From positions 96,411-160,410 of the forward strand of contig VXAA01004290.1 in the NCBI GenBank assembly GCA_013399115.1: DNA of 64,000 nucleotides, given 5' to 3'. Numbering within the stretch: position 1 is the stretch's first letter; each line of letters opens with the position of its first letter. Source of the stretch: Anseranas semipalmata. Taxonomy: Eukaryota; Chordata; Aves; Anseriformes; Anseranatidae. A program made the position numbers and the translations under genes. Of this stretch, positions 48,601-60,965 are shown one piece after another. Under the pieces are notes generated by a model. That model was not told where the DNA came from. It was given only the letters and a program-made list of their open reading frames with translations, and did not search any database.

Positions 48601-51600
48601 GTTGTCACTTGCTCCTTTCAGAGGCTGAGCAAGAGATCATCTATATCCATCCATCCATGCAGACAGGCCTGAGGTTTGTCAAATATTGCCTTAGTGCTAT
48701 TAGCTAGAAGTTGATTCAAAATGTTTCAGTGAACCCTTGCCTTGCCTTCTTTGGAGAGAATAAAATTCAAAGCAAAAAAAGGTAGCTCACCAAAATTAAC
48801 TGTGAAACATAATCAGCTTATTGTGTCTATTAACCTGAATAATTTCTGAAAAGAAAGAATTTCGAAGATGTCAACACAGCTCATTTAAACTTTTCCAAAT
48901 ACAGAAGTTTCACATTTTCGAGTCAAATGACTTTTCTTTTTCTTTTTTCTTCTTTTTGGGGTGTGTGTGTGGTGGGGGACATAACTGCAATATATTTAGA
49001 TTAAGGGAGAATAAACAGATTGAGACAGAGATAGCTTGCTCTGAAATGATCAGAACAAAAAATTTCATCTGAATAAAATCAATTTTCCTTGAGAGCTTTG
49101 ATTTGTTAATATCTTTTCTGATTTTGTCTTTTTTTTCTTCTAAATTTGCTGTGGGAATTAAATGCATGTGAAATGGTAAAATCAATTCCCACCTTGTTTT
49201 TTGTTTATTTGTTTGTTCATTTGTTTAGCCTTGGGATAGAACAATTTGTTTGGAACTAATGCAGTTAACTTCATAGTCACAGACCTTCATGGTTAAGAAT
49301 AAACTTAAGTATACTGCTTCACCCTGTCACTTTTTTTTTTTTTTTTTTTTTTTTTTGTACTTATGCTTTTGCTGGAACACCCAAGACCTTTGCAGTTAGT
49401 CAAAGCTGTTCAGTACTTCTTGTCTTTCTTGCAGTGACCGTAAAAAAAAAAAAAAAGATGACATTTTTGCCCATTCTTTCAAGAGAAGTGAGTTCAAAAG
49501 TGTGTTGTACACCCTTCTGGGATGTAGTCATCTGCCACTAGTCCTAAACTAAAATCAAATGTGACTGTCCTAGTCGTAAATAAGAGCCTTAAATACCCTT
49601 TTCTCAATCATGGATTATAAAATTAGTATTAAAGTATATATATGAAAAGGCTCTTTATTTTCTGAATCTCATTTTCTCTAGTTTCTTTGTTTGCTTTCCT
49701 TGCTGAAAACATGATATCCAACAGTGATAATCGCTCAGACTAGAAAATTGCCAGATGTGATTAAATGAGATTTGCCAAGTTCAAAATTTTTTTCTACTCA
49801 TCACTTTTTTTCTTATGTAATAGCAAACAGAAACAGCTTTTAATTTCATGTGGCTCAGTTGTCAATGGCATCAGTCAACTCAGCACAATTTGCACTTTAA
49901 TCAGGTATTCATAAATCAGTCCTGATCACTGTAATCATGAGCAATATTTTTCATGAAAGAAACACCAGCCTGCTCTCTGGGGGCTGCTACTGATGCAAGT
50001 GTGGCTTTGGCTGGAGTGAAGCAGGTGGCCATTCTTGGGCATCCTCCTTGGATCTGGGGCTCTGGAAAACCTGGTGCTTCTCAGGACACCTGCAGGCTGG
50101 TTTGCTGACTTCCCAGCTGTAGGCTTGAGTCTCAGGCATGCTGGAAACACTGGAAAGGAAGGGACGCCTTGTGCAGAGACCTACTGTCTTGCAGGATTAA
50201 GCCCTTTGTGAATGTAAGAGTCATTTTACTTCACAAAGTTGCAGTGCCTGGTGCAGACTTCTGATTTTAGTAGGATTTAGTAGTACAATGTGAAGATATG
50301 TATTCTGGAGCAGTAAATATTAATATTAATGAAGGAGGGAATAAGTTTGTAGACAAATTTATTAGGCCATTAAAGTAACTAAAATTGCAGATATTCACTG
50401 AAGACTGAGGGTAAACAGTTCTGGAATGGGTTAAGGGAGACTGTTGAAATCCATTTGGTGGTCCAGTATTATCACTCAGTTCTCAGTGAAACATCACACC
50501 CATCAGCACAACAAGTATCATATTTAATCTTACTGCCTGTGCAACCATATGCTTTGTATGGCAGCATTTTCTTTATCTGAAACTTTGGGCAAGCTTTCTT
50601 CCCATTTTTGTACAGGATTGGAATAAACCATTCTGTACTTGTTTGAACTCTTCTGTATTTAAATGTCCATTTTTCATAAATGTCCCTGTTTGCATCATTT
50701 TGTAAGTTTTCATGGCTCTCAGTCAGCTACTATTTACTCTACGTGTTGCATTGCAGTCTTTGGATATCCATTTCCCTACCAGACAGTATCAAATGCCTTA
50801 GCTGTGATCTAGGTCTGTGCATGTGTTTGTTCTAGTTTTGCTTCCAAGTGATATCAAATGTACTTTTCTCCTTCTCTGATTGCAGTTCATCCGATCCCTT
50901 CTTTCCTTTTCCCGCATTATCTAATTGCACCTCGGACCAGAATTTGAATTTTCATCCATTATGTAAACTGTAGGTGGACACAGAGCTCTTGGAATCATCT
51001 CCCCGCAGCCTTGGGGGCAACCGTCAGGAAACCTATTTAAATTACAATTAGGGAGATTATGGAATGAAAAGCTCCATTGTTCAAACTGTATACAGTCATC
51101 CACTTAAATGGAAAGTGGTAAATGAGAGGCAGGCTGATTAATGCTCAGGCTGAGATATATCACTACTCTCTAGTTGGCTTCGACATTTAATTTGTCATGT
51201 CCCATGGGAAATGCAGCACAGCAAAAGAAGCAGTTTGTCAAATCACCTCAAGCTATTTTTTTCCCTCTGGAGCCCTGAAACACATCACTTTGTTGATTAA
51301 TAATCACATTTTATTTTATAAAGGAAAGTGAAGGACAACTCTCTGCTTAGTCATCATTTGCCACTCTCTGCAAGCTGAAAAGCTGCTTGCTGAAAGCAGG
51401 CTGAGGCCAAATAACAGAGCACATTGCTTCCACTCAGGCCTAGATGAACGTGGCCTGGATTTATGGAGAGTTCAGCCCTCCAAGCATGCCAGGAGAAAGG
51501 CTGTCTGCATTTGAAGGAGATTCTGGGAAGGAAGAACAGTCACAGTTTGGTGTGGTGGGTGCAGGGAATGAAGATGTTGTTTACAGGAGTCCTGGTAGGC

Positions 51601-54178
51601 TTTGGTCACAGGCACCAGGTATTGCAAGACAAGGGAATATAATTCCAGCTGCGACATGACTCCTGTGAGCCCTCAGAAAAGCTGTGCCAGTTCCATGGGG
51701 TTCGGTTTCTCCTCCTATCCTTCATCTCCTTTGCTGTTTCATCATAAATTCTTTAACACCTCTTTGTGGAGAGCCTCCATGTTTGTGGTCGCCTGTAGGT
51801 ACAACTCCAACAAATACCGTGAAGAAGAGCACATAACAGTGTATGTGATGATCTTAAGTGGATGCTGTTCACAATCCTCCTTGTATCCCAGCAACTCCTT
51901 TTGCCATAAGGGCTGGATTAGAGGATTGACCTAGCCTGGTTCTCTTTCTTTAATGTGTCAGGTGTAATAATCTTGTACAGTCTGCATCTGCCTCTGGCTA
52001 CCTGCACTTATGCCACACAGCCATTGGGCAAGCTGATTTGGTGTAAATGCCCATTTCTCCACCAAGCTCAGTGCCCTTCAGCTCGTGTCTGTGGATTTCT
52101 TCCCATGGAAACCAGCACACAGGGAGGAGGACACAGTTGTCACCACATGACAGGGACTGCGGGATGTACCTGAGTGTGAGGGCAGGGAAGTGTTTGTGGG
52201 TCCCCCAGCCCAAGTGCACAACCCTGGTACATGCTAAGGGTTTGACCTGTCCTGTGTCACATCTCTGCTCAGGTTCATCATGTTATGATAAACATCTCAG
52301 GGCTTTTGTCATGGTTTTTAACCAGCACTTTATTGCTACTTACACACTCACTTTCCCACACCAAAGTATTTCACTTGCCATAACAGCATCTGGCAGAAAT
52401 CAAATGTATCTCAGAGGAAGCATAGTAAATATTTCTATATTTGTTGTTGTCATCAGTTGCAGTGTTAACACTTGAAGTAAATAAGGCAGATTTTATGATC
52501 TTAAGTGTGAATGACATGTCTTCAGGCAGCAAAGGCGAGATTCTTAAAAAATATGTCAGCATGTGACTGCAGTCAGGCACCAATCCCAAAAAAATGTTGG
52601 GTACCAACATCACTTGAGGTATTTGAGCTCCTCTAAGCATGTGTTTAAGTATTCCTGCTGAACAAGTTGCATACTTGTAAGTCAAAGCACAAAGAGTATC
52701 AGAAAGCTTAGGCACACCATTAATACCAGTAACAAGGATTCATGAACATGCAGACAACTGCCTGGCTGATTTTCCTGTTCCACTCAATGGGAAAGTTCTT
52801 GCGAGCTCAAATGGTGCAGGAGAAAGTCTGTAATGCTCATATTTCACATTGATTGCTAAATTGACTTTTGCTCTGCCCTTTTATTAAATGGCTGATTTGT
52901 TTAAAATGTGACACAAAAAAAATCTAAACAACTGAACAGGCACCACTTAGGGTTTTCCGCTCTTCCTTCCTCCTATGTTGTCCTTGATAACAATTGTTAG
53001 TCTCATGGGATTATTTTCTTTGTGAATAAATAAATAACTGATGTGTTGGAATCAGGTAAGAGTTCTTGGATCAATTGTAAGCACTGATGGCACTTGTTTC
53101 TACAGGACATGACACAATAGATTCATTGTCCACACTGATGTATAAACACACTCTCTCTGCACATTATGTCAAAGAGGAAAACAAAACAAAATGGGGTTTA
53201 TTGTGTATGTGCAAATCTAATCATTCCAGGCTACCAAGCTAAAAATGCTTTTCATCTAGATCAAATAAAAACAATATGAACAATACAGCCCCAAATCCTA
53301 TCCAAACCATCCAAGTCTTCTTGCTTGTACCTTTGCTTCTCTATTTTATGTGAGCAAAGCTAATTTCAGTAAACCTAGGCAACATTTATTTTAACTCCTG
53401 CTCTGATAAACACCACATCCCACGTCTATCAGTCAAAGTCTCAAAGCAGTCTGCAAGCTTCTGTGATTTTCTAAGCCAGACACAGGATCCAGGGGAAGCA
53501 AGTTCAGAAGTGGATGGGCTGCAACAGTAGATTCTTTAAAAAAAGGCCAAGCAAAACAAAGATATCTCACTGTAGTTTTTCTTCCTTAAATATATTATTC
53601 CAGTTTTCTCATGCAGTAATTATTTGCATCCTTCAGTAGTCTGGGCTGAAATATCACAGCATGGTAAAGCTTAGCTGCAGTATAAGAATAATGGCTGCAG
53701 TGGCAGAGCACAATGGATGGCTGGATGCAGTACCAAATCCCATTCAATAGTCATCCTTAGCTATTCAGTCAAAGGCATCATGCTGTTCAGAGCACTGAAG
53801 CACATTCTGTATGGCCTTAATTTAATAACTTTCTTATTCATAAATTGAGCCTGATACTGCACTTCACTTAACTCTTTTCGATTTGGCAGAAGGTGATCCT
53901 CATAATTTGTTATACAGTGTTGTATATTATTAACCATCCTAATTCTTTATAGATCTTAAAGGCAGCCAGGTCCATTAGATGAGATGATTTAGGATGCCCA
54001 GTCTTTCTGGCCCTGAAATATAGACATACCAAAGTATTCACAGAGCTGTGAAAAGAACCATGTAACTCAGAAAGCTGCAATATTCCTGGAGTGTCTCCAG
54101 GTGGGAGATGACTGTATTTCACAGGTCGGCTCCTTTGCAAGGCAAGGTTGGGCTGGGACTCGGCAGCAGGGACCTCAC
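45691..54178. other. unique sequence, conserved-looking patches but no gene called
   Basis: Patches of balanced composition at 47200-47520 and 50900-51400 look less neutral than their surroundings and are described under findings. T runs lie at 46564-46580 and 49331-49356, and an A run at 49442-49455. A short GT tract lies at about 48961-48972. No CR1 or LTR was identified with confidence. The stretch at 50760-50800 vaguely resembles old CR1 ORF2 in reverse but is too short to call. Confidence 0.4.
49331..49356 (+). repeat. 26-base poly(T) tract
   Basis: Uninterrupted T run; likely length-variable. Confidence 0.9.
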
Positions 54179-54298
54179 CTGCAGTGTGTGCACGAGCCCT
54201 GTGGGAAGGCAGCACCATGGGGGCGGGTGGCCCAGCCCTGGTCAGGAAGCCCACTTGATCACTCAGGAGTTCTGGGGTGGCCCTTTCATCTGGCAGAC
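54179..54298 (-). CDS. weak candidate coding exon (minus strand)
   Basis: On the minus strand an acceptor (CGTGTCTGTGTTACACACAG) and a strong donor (ACTGCAG|GTGAGG, GT at 54178-54177) enclose 120 bases. Only one frame is open, reading LPDERATPELLSDQVGFLTR and onward, and the exon would be symmetric phase 1-1. It is GC-richer than its flanks. It cannot join directly to the 43.4-43.6 kb exon, which starts in phase 0, so an intervening exon would be required. No family recognised, and a chance match is quite possible. Confidence 0.2.
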
Positions 54299-57200
54299 CT
54301 GTGTGTAACACAGACACGAGAAATGCCTTCGTTCTTCCTTTCCTGAGTCAAAGGGGCTGTGTTTGCTTAAAGGCCCGTCTTCCAGGAAAATATCCACTAT
54401 TTCTCTTTCAAGCTTTTTCTATTGGCTCATTTGCACTTGCTGTTAAGTTGCTGAGAATACCATTTGAGGAGAAACAGAAAGTCCCGAGTAATCAAATTAG
54501 CCATTTTTAAATGGCATCCCACCTTAGATGCAGTGCATAGCAGTGTGTGAGGCACCAATACATTTACATCAAGATTTAAAATATCATTTTATTCTGAGAT
54601 ACACAAGAACTGCCTTAAACCACTATCTTCAGTGGGGATTTAAGCAAACCTGTGGTAGAGTAGAAGAAGATTTTAAAATGTAGGGGTTTTGACAAATTTG
54701 TCCAGCAGCAAATGTGATCAGTTCTTTTAAGATCTTTCATTGATTTATCTTCTTAATTTTTCTCAGCAGGGATGATAAAAATGGACTTATGGGGAGTGGC
54801 ACCATTTGACACATACCCTGTCACTATAAGGAAACACATGGCTCTGAATAGTTTGAAAAGAAAACATACATCTTCCTGTAGCAATTGCACAAAGTGAAAG
54901 TAAAACTCCTTAATACAAGAGACTTCTATGAGGATAACATTTGTTGGTTAATGATTAAAAGCTTTCTGTGCATGATATTCTTTTAACATAAACAATGAAA
55001 TCTAACTCAGTCTATCTGAAAGGTGGACCTAACTTTTATGGCATTTCCTGCACCCAAAGCTGCAAGTAACATTTTTTTTAGTCCCATGAGGAGAAAACTA
55101 TTATTTTCTAGTTACTTTTCAGTCTACTTTGAAATTTCTTTGATTTTTTACCAAGCTTCCCCTTGCCCCGTGGAGACTAGATGCCTCCATCCACTTGAGG
55201 AATGGGCCTTAGAGTCCCCCCTGGAGAGTGAGAAATGACTCAATCGTTCAAAGTCAAAACAGAAAACGCAAGATGAACAAACAAATGTGAAACCTCATCC
55301 CATTGCAATTTCATTACCTATAAAACTACAGCTGTTTCAATTTGTGAAACCGAGCAATTTCTTCTGCACCTGTCAAACCTGCCTGGCATTTCAATAAATT
55401 GTTCCACATGTTGTTTTTGCTCATGTTTTAACATAGCTTGAGGAGTATGGTCTAAAAAAGTGCTAAGCACAGACAAAAAGTAGCTGATCAGAGTAAAGCC
55501 ACATTTCCAAACTGCCAGTCATAAATAGTCTATATGTATAAAAGAAATAAAAGTTCTTCAGCGAAAAATGTAGTAACAGATGTAAATCAGACACACATGA
55601 GAAGTATGGAAACAAGGGAGGCTTTCTTTCTGCCATTTACATTATTTCCCCTTCTTAAATTAGTGTTTTTCCAGGGGCACACTTGCATGCACAAGAAACA
55701 TTTTGCCCAGCACTTTTATTCCTCATGGTCTTCATCTCATTGCAAGATGTTTGCAGTAAAGATCTTTGTTTTAGAAACACAAGCTGAAGTGTAAGTCACC
55801 AATACTGACTCATCAGCTTGAGGGCTGGAGTCTCCCACATGTGAAGGTTGTTAGTTTTGGGAAGCCTGTGACTGAAGCAGCTTTTGAGTCTTTTATTCCA
55901 CATGCTTGGTTGTGTGTGGGTTTTCTTTTGCCTAATTCTTGAAAAAAAAAAAAAATCTGAAGTCATTTCGGGTAAAAGCCACTGGAAGCTAACACATTTT
56001 TCCTCTTAGGAAGCCAACATTTTTTGAGGGTTCGAGGCTGATCTGGTTAAAGAATAACTGTGACATCAGAGAGAAGTATCTACTGTTGAAAATACTCTGC
56101 AGGTAGGAGGATATATATGATTTCAGTTCAGTATGTAAATAATTTTTTAGGGCTCCTACTCACCAATGTAAAAGACTGTGTCAAGGAATAAGTAGAATAG
56201 AGAAAGAGGTACCACTTTGCTTAAAGAATTACCTTCATTTAAAGCAAACAGAAATTGAAGAAGGGAAGTAGAAGGAGGAAATGCCTCAGACAGACAAGTT
56301 AGCCAGGTTTTTTAAATGGACTGCATAGTTTTTCTAGTAATGTGACCACAAAGTAAGGGAAATCAGAATACAGGCTAACGCTGCAGAGCTGGCCAGTGAC
56401 TCTTTTTCTAAAGAGAACATTTTCAAAAGCAGTAAATGCACCAAACTCCATGACACTCAGCTCCTTCCAGCCCCTGCAGTTTGCTCCCCTCAATGGGGTG
56501 AGGAGGGCCTGAGTGCCTGGCACACCTGCCTTCAATTAACCTGCTGTGGCCAGGAGACTAATTTTTAGGTGGCATACCTATGCCACAGAAACTCAGCATG
56601 TATCCCACATTAATGCACAGATCTGCAAAGACATTTGGGTCTAAAAGCCGCTGAGGTTTTCTAAAACTCACACAAGTTCCTCCAAGTACTTCATAAAGCA
56701 CAGTGCTTGGCTGGAATCTCCATCATCTTGCAATGGAGAAAAAACAGTCTTTCCCTTCATCTCTGTATGGGCCTATTCAATCCACAGGCTACTAAACTGG
56801 GAAGGTCCAGGTGGGTTAGGTCTTGCTGGGAAAAAATTGAGAAGTACAAAGAACAGGAGAAATCTGGTGAAAAGAAAAAGATTTATTTATATATCTAACT
56901 TCTGGACGACTGCCAGTATGCTTGGAACTATACAGAAAGAGAATTCATAAGGCTTTTGTCATATCTAATTACGGCTCTTTCAGGCTTAGTATACACTGAA
57001 TAACTGGGGGGTGGAATGAACAATCTCTCAGTAGCTCAGATCTTTTTTCTCTTCAGCATTTGTTAATTAATCTTAAATAGAGAAGGAAAGAATAAATTTA
57101 GTCCAGGCAAGATGTCCTAGAGCAGTCTCCTTTGCTCCCTCAGCACTGTGCTCAGAAGTGCAGAACAAAAGAAGAGCCATAAAAAAAAATAAAGAAACTT

Positions 57201-60089
57201 TTGAATCTGAAATGAGATTTGTTCCTCTCTCAGAGGATGGGTGAAAAACATGGGTACACACGTGAAAACCATGAGCTGAAGAAGAAATGTGCTCTAATGG
57301 AAGTTTCTGACAACATGAATCAAATCTCATAATCTCCTTATCAAAAACATAGTCCTCCCATCTCCTCCAAGTGCATTGTAACTCCTGATATTATGCACTG
57401 GGGGGACACTGTCAAGCTGAAATGCAGGAGCTAAAAGAGAAGTGTCAGGGCCAGGGTAGTGAATGGAGACTGCAAGTCCCCTCCTGAGGCCTGCATTGCT
57501 TCTTCACTCTCCACCTCTCAGGGCGGCTTGGTGGTGTCAGAGGCCCAGAGCTGGGGGATGATTGTGCCTGACATGCTACATGAAATATTATACCTAAAAT
57601 AACCATAGAAAAAATAGATTTTAAGAAAAGTTTATGCATCCCTTTCTGATTTCGTCAGGCAGTGACGTAGCACAGAACTTGCCTGTCCACCCCACCTCAT
57701 GTGGGAATAAAGCTTTGTTCCAATAAAAATAGAGACCAGGTTTAGGGATCTTCCTAAACTCACTTCAGTGCTTAGATACTGCACCACTTATGGTGTGGCA
57801 TCAAAATCCACTCCTGCCCCTTTTTCATGGGGCAGGAAGAGAAGTGTCAATAAAACAGTGTATGCATATATACATGCAAATATATGTCTATGTATGCTGT
57901 TTGTTAACATGCATATACATATACTGTTAGGTCCAGATCTTGGGCCCCATCGTAAAATCCAGTGTGATGTATTTTTTTGCCTGGAAATACTTTGTAAAGG
58001 AAGTGCAGAAAAAAATGTAACTTGGGAACTTTGGTAGAATAGCGATGAGGATGCTGCTGAGTTGCCTTGATGGGGCCCAAACGGTGGGTCTACATCAAAT
58101 CTAGCAGGCCTGTTCCCAGTTTTGTCATATACTTTGACTGAACTGTAGGTCAGTGCACAGAGATTTATAATGGAATTCTGTGCTTTTTTAAAAATTACAC
58201 ATGCACAAATGCCACTTTCAATGCATGGTTGTTCTAAAGTGTAGAAAACTCTTGGCCAAGGATAGATGGAGGAGCAGGTACCTCAAATTCTGGATATATA
58301 CTTAGGCAAGCGGTGTCCAGAGATGTACCTAACCACCTCAGTGCAGCCAAGCATTTGGTTGCAGTGATGACAGGCTCAGAAGACGTCTGGGTCTAGACTG
58401 GTGCCAGGGCAGCAGGAGGGTCTTTTCTGCCCCACCACACAGAGATATATTTTGNTTGAAGCAAAGCCAGGAAGAATGAACCAGAACTTGAATAACGAAC
58501 TTGACAGAGAAGTGACTGTGGAAATGTAATCTATGGATGGATCAAAAGCCCTGTTTTCAGAGACGCAACGGGAATAGTGGCATTGTTTGATTCTCTGAAA
58601 ATGCTACAAAATTACCAAGCCTTTAAAGCAGTACAGAAAATGCTGGCCTAACCACATATCCACTGTGCCTCACTCAAAGTGTGAGGTAGTCCAGTTAATC
58701 CATGTCAGATCTTGTGAGCTTGGTGACCAATGAACATCTCCGGTTGCATCTTTAGGATGCAAATCCACAGGGCTGCTGAGCATTGAACAGCATTTATGTT
58801 CATCTATTTTTTAAGAGGTCAAACTCAGCCCTGACTAGTAATCCTAAATAAAAAGACTTGGTTATTAATTAATGTTGCTAACTGTTTGCTTAACAAACTA
58901 GAAATAAGGCTGAAGTCAGTGATATCACTGTAGAAAGGAACAGGGTGCCCATGGAGCAAGAGAGTTGGCAACATAGAGCCAGGATGCAAACTGAACACAC
59001 AGCTTGGGGGCACAGTGTACATGCTGCTCATCACACCTCCAGTTTGTTGGCTTAAGAAGAAAATGCCACACTACTGAGCTAAAGATTGCTTTGGTTTTGG
59101 GCACTGGAGTTGAACACGTGTTGAAATACCTGAAAGGATCTCTGATGGAACTTCTCGTATAGGGAATATTGCTTCCCACTGCTCCATGTGTGCTCTGGAC
59201 TAGTTGGTATTTTGGAATAATTACTTCTATATCACAGTTGAGTTTGCTCTTTGAAGTCTGTTCAGACCAAGATAATTGTAGGTGTGCATTTTAGGCACAT
59301 AAATACATACGTCTTGCTCCTTTCCAAGGTGCAATACAATAGGGTGAGATCCTGGTTACATGGACAGGCAGAAAGTTTGATGCAACATATAACAGAATGA
59401 AGGACTGTGAGTCAAAAAATAAGTTTAAAAACCATTTCAGTGTTTCGTCTTGATCATGGTATGAAGGTGATAATCCTAAGCATCTGATCAGAAGATAAAG
59501 ATTATTAGAATCTGATACATTTTTGTTGATTTCATGGACCTTCCTCCAATAAGAGATTAGACCTCATTTGAGTGAATATATATCCCTGTGGGCCATGGAA
59601 ATATCACTTTATTTGAGGGGCAGAAATGATATTTTGAGTGCTGTGCTCTGAATTATTATCACCATAATTTCTTTTATTATTAAAATAGTCTACATAACCT
59701 TTAATTTCAAGGATTCTTACAGGGCAACAATAGAAGGCAACTTTCCAAGAGTTCAAACAAGAAATGAATCACAGTTTGTAATCATTATCTGCAGGTTGTA
59801 AGTTCCTAATACTGGGAATTCTCCCAGCTGCATAGCTTCAGCAGCAACATAGCCACTGTTAACTTTATTATAGGTTTTCATATCACAGGCTGTCCTCCTC
59901 CAACATTACTTTCCATTATCTTCTCTTTAGATGCCTTTCCTTGTAGCTCTTCTTTGCGTCACAGCCTAGCAGTTAGTCAGAAAAGCTTTACACAGAAGAT
60001 TCCCACAATTATTTTGTTCCCAGAGCATAGAGGTTTAGTTCAACACCACATCTAGAAAAGATGAGCTTACAACGTCTCCTCTAGCAAGG
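54299..60089. other. unique AT-rich DNA, no gene recognised
   Basis: A run at 55941-55954, an AT-rich near-palindromic stretch of TATG/CATA units at about 57859-57925, and one N at 58455. Frames such as 56299-56535 (minus) and 58925-59179 (minus) have no recognisable domain. No interspersed repeat was found. Confidence 0.5.
58455..58455. other. single ambiguous base (N)
   Basis: One undetermined base in otherwise unique sequence. Confidence 0.95.
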
Positions 60090-60965
60090 ATAGCAAGGAG
60101 AGGTGCTATGCTGGACCTCTCTCTCATCAACAAGGAAGGGCTGGTGGGGAATGTGAGGCTCAAGGGCAGCCTTGGCTGCAGTGACCACGAAACAGTGGAG
60201 TTCAAGATCCTTAGGGCAGTGAGAAGGGTGCACAGCAAGCTCACTACCCTGGACTTCAGGAGAGCAGACTCTGGCCTCTTCAGGGATCTGCTTGGTAGAG
60301 TTCCATGGGATAAACCCTGGAGGGAAGAGGGGCCCAAGAAAGCTGGTTAATATTCATGGATCACCTCCTCCAAGCTCAGGAGCAATGCATCCCAACAAAG
60401 AGGAAGTCAGGCAAAAATGACAGGAGGCCTGCATGGATGAACAAGGAGCTCCTGGACAAACTCAAACACAAAAAGGGAGCCTACAGAGGGTGGAAGCAAG
60501 GACAGGTAGCCTGTGAGAGAATAAATAAAGAGAAATTGTCTGAGCAGCCAGGGACCAGGTTAGGAAAGCTAAAGCCCTGATAGAATTAAATCTGGCCAGG
60601 GACATCAAGGGCAACAAGAAAAACTTCTATAGATATGTCAGTGATAAAGGAAGACTAGGGAAAATGTGGGCCCTCTCTGGAAGAAAACAGGAGACCTGGT
60701 TACCCAGGATATGGAGAAGGCTGAGGTACTCAATGACTTTTTTGCCTCAGTCTTCACCAGCAAGTGCTCTAGCCACACTGCTCAGGTTGCAGAAAGCAAA
60801 GGCAGGGACTGGGATAATGAAGAACTGCCCACTGTAGGAGATAATCAGGTTCAAGACCATCTAAGGGACCAGAAGATACACAAGTCCATGGGACCTGATG
60901 AGATGCATCCGCAGGTCCTGATGGAACTGGCAGATGAAGTTGTTAAGCCACTGTCCACTGGTACC
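60090..60965 (+). pseudogene. internal CR1 ORF2 fragment (endonuclease end to start of reverse transcriptase), inactivated
   Basis: The translated segments follow CR1 ORF2 in order. First is the C-terminal part of the apurinic-type endonuclease domain, with its conserved SDH motif (GSLGCSDHETVEF). The linker follows with GLFRDLLGRVPW, then [20 protein letters not shown], then [10 protein letters not shown]. Last comes the start of the reverse-transcriptase domain ([13 protein letters not shown]). The pieces fall in two frames (60108-60350 and 60666 onward in one, 60356-60580 in another) with stops between, so the copy is dead. The catalytic reverse-transcriptase core and the CR1 3' end are missing: homology fades at about 60965 in unrelated sequence. 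Confidence 0.9.

Noticed and set aside
50760..50800. Possible reverse CR1 ORF2 text ('tatcaaatgccttagctg')
   Set aside because: Only about 20-40 bases of loose resemblance, too short and diverged to call.
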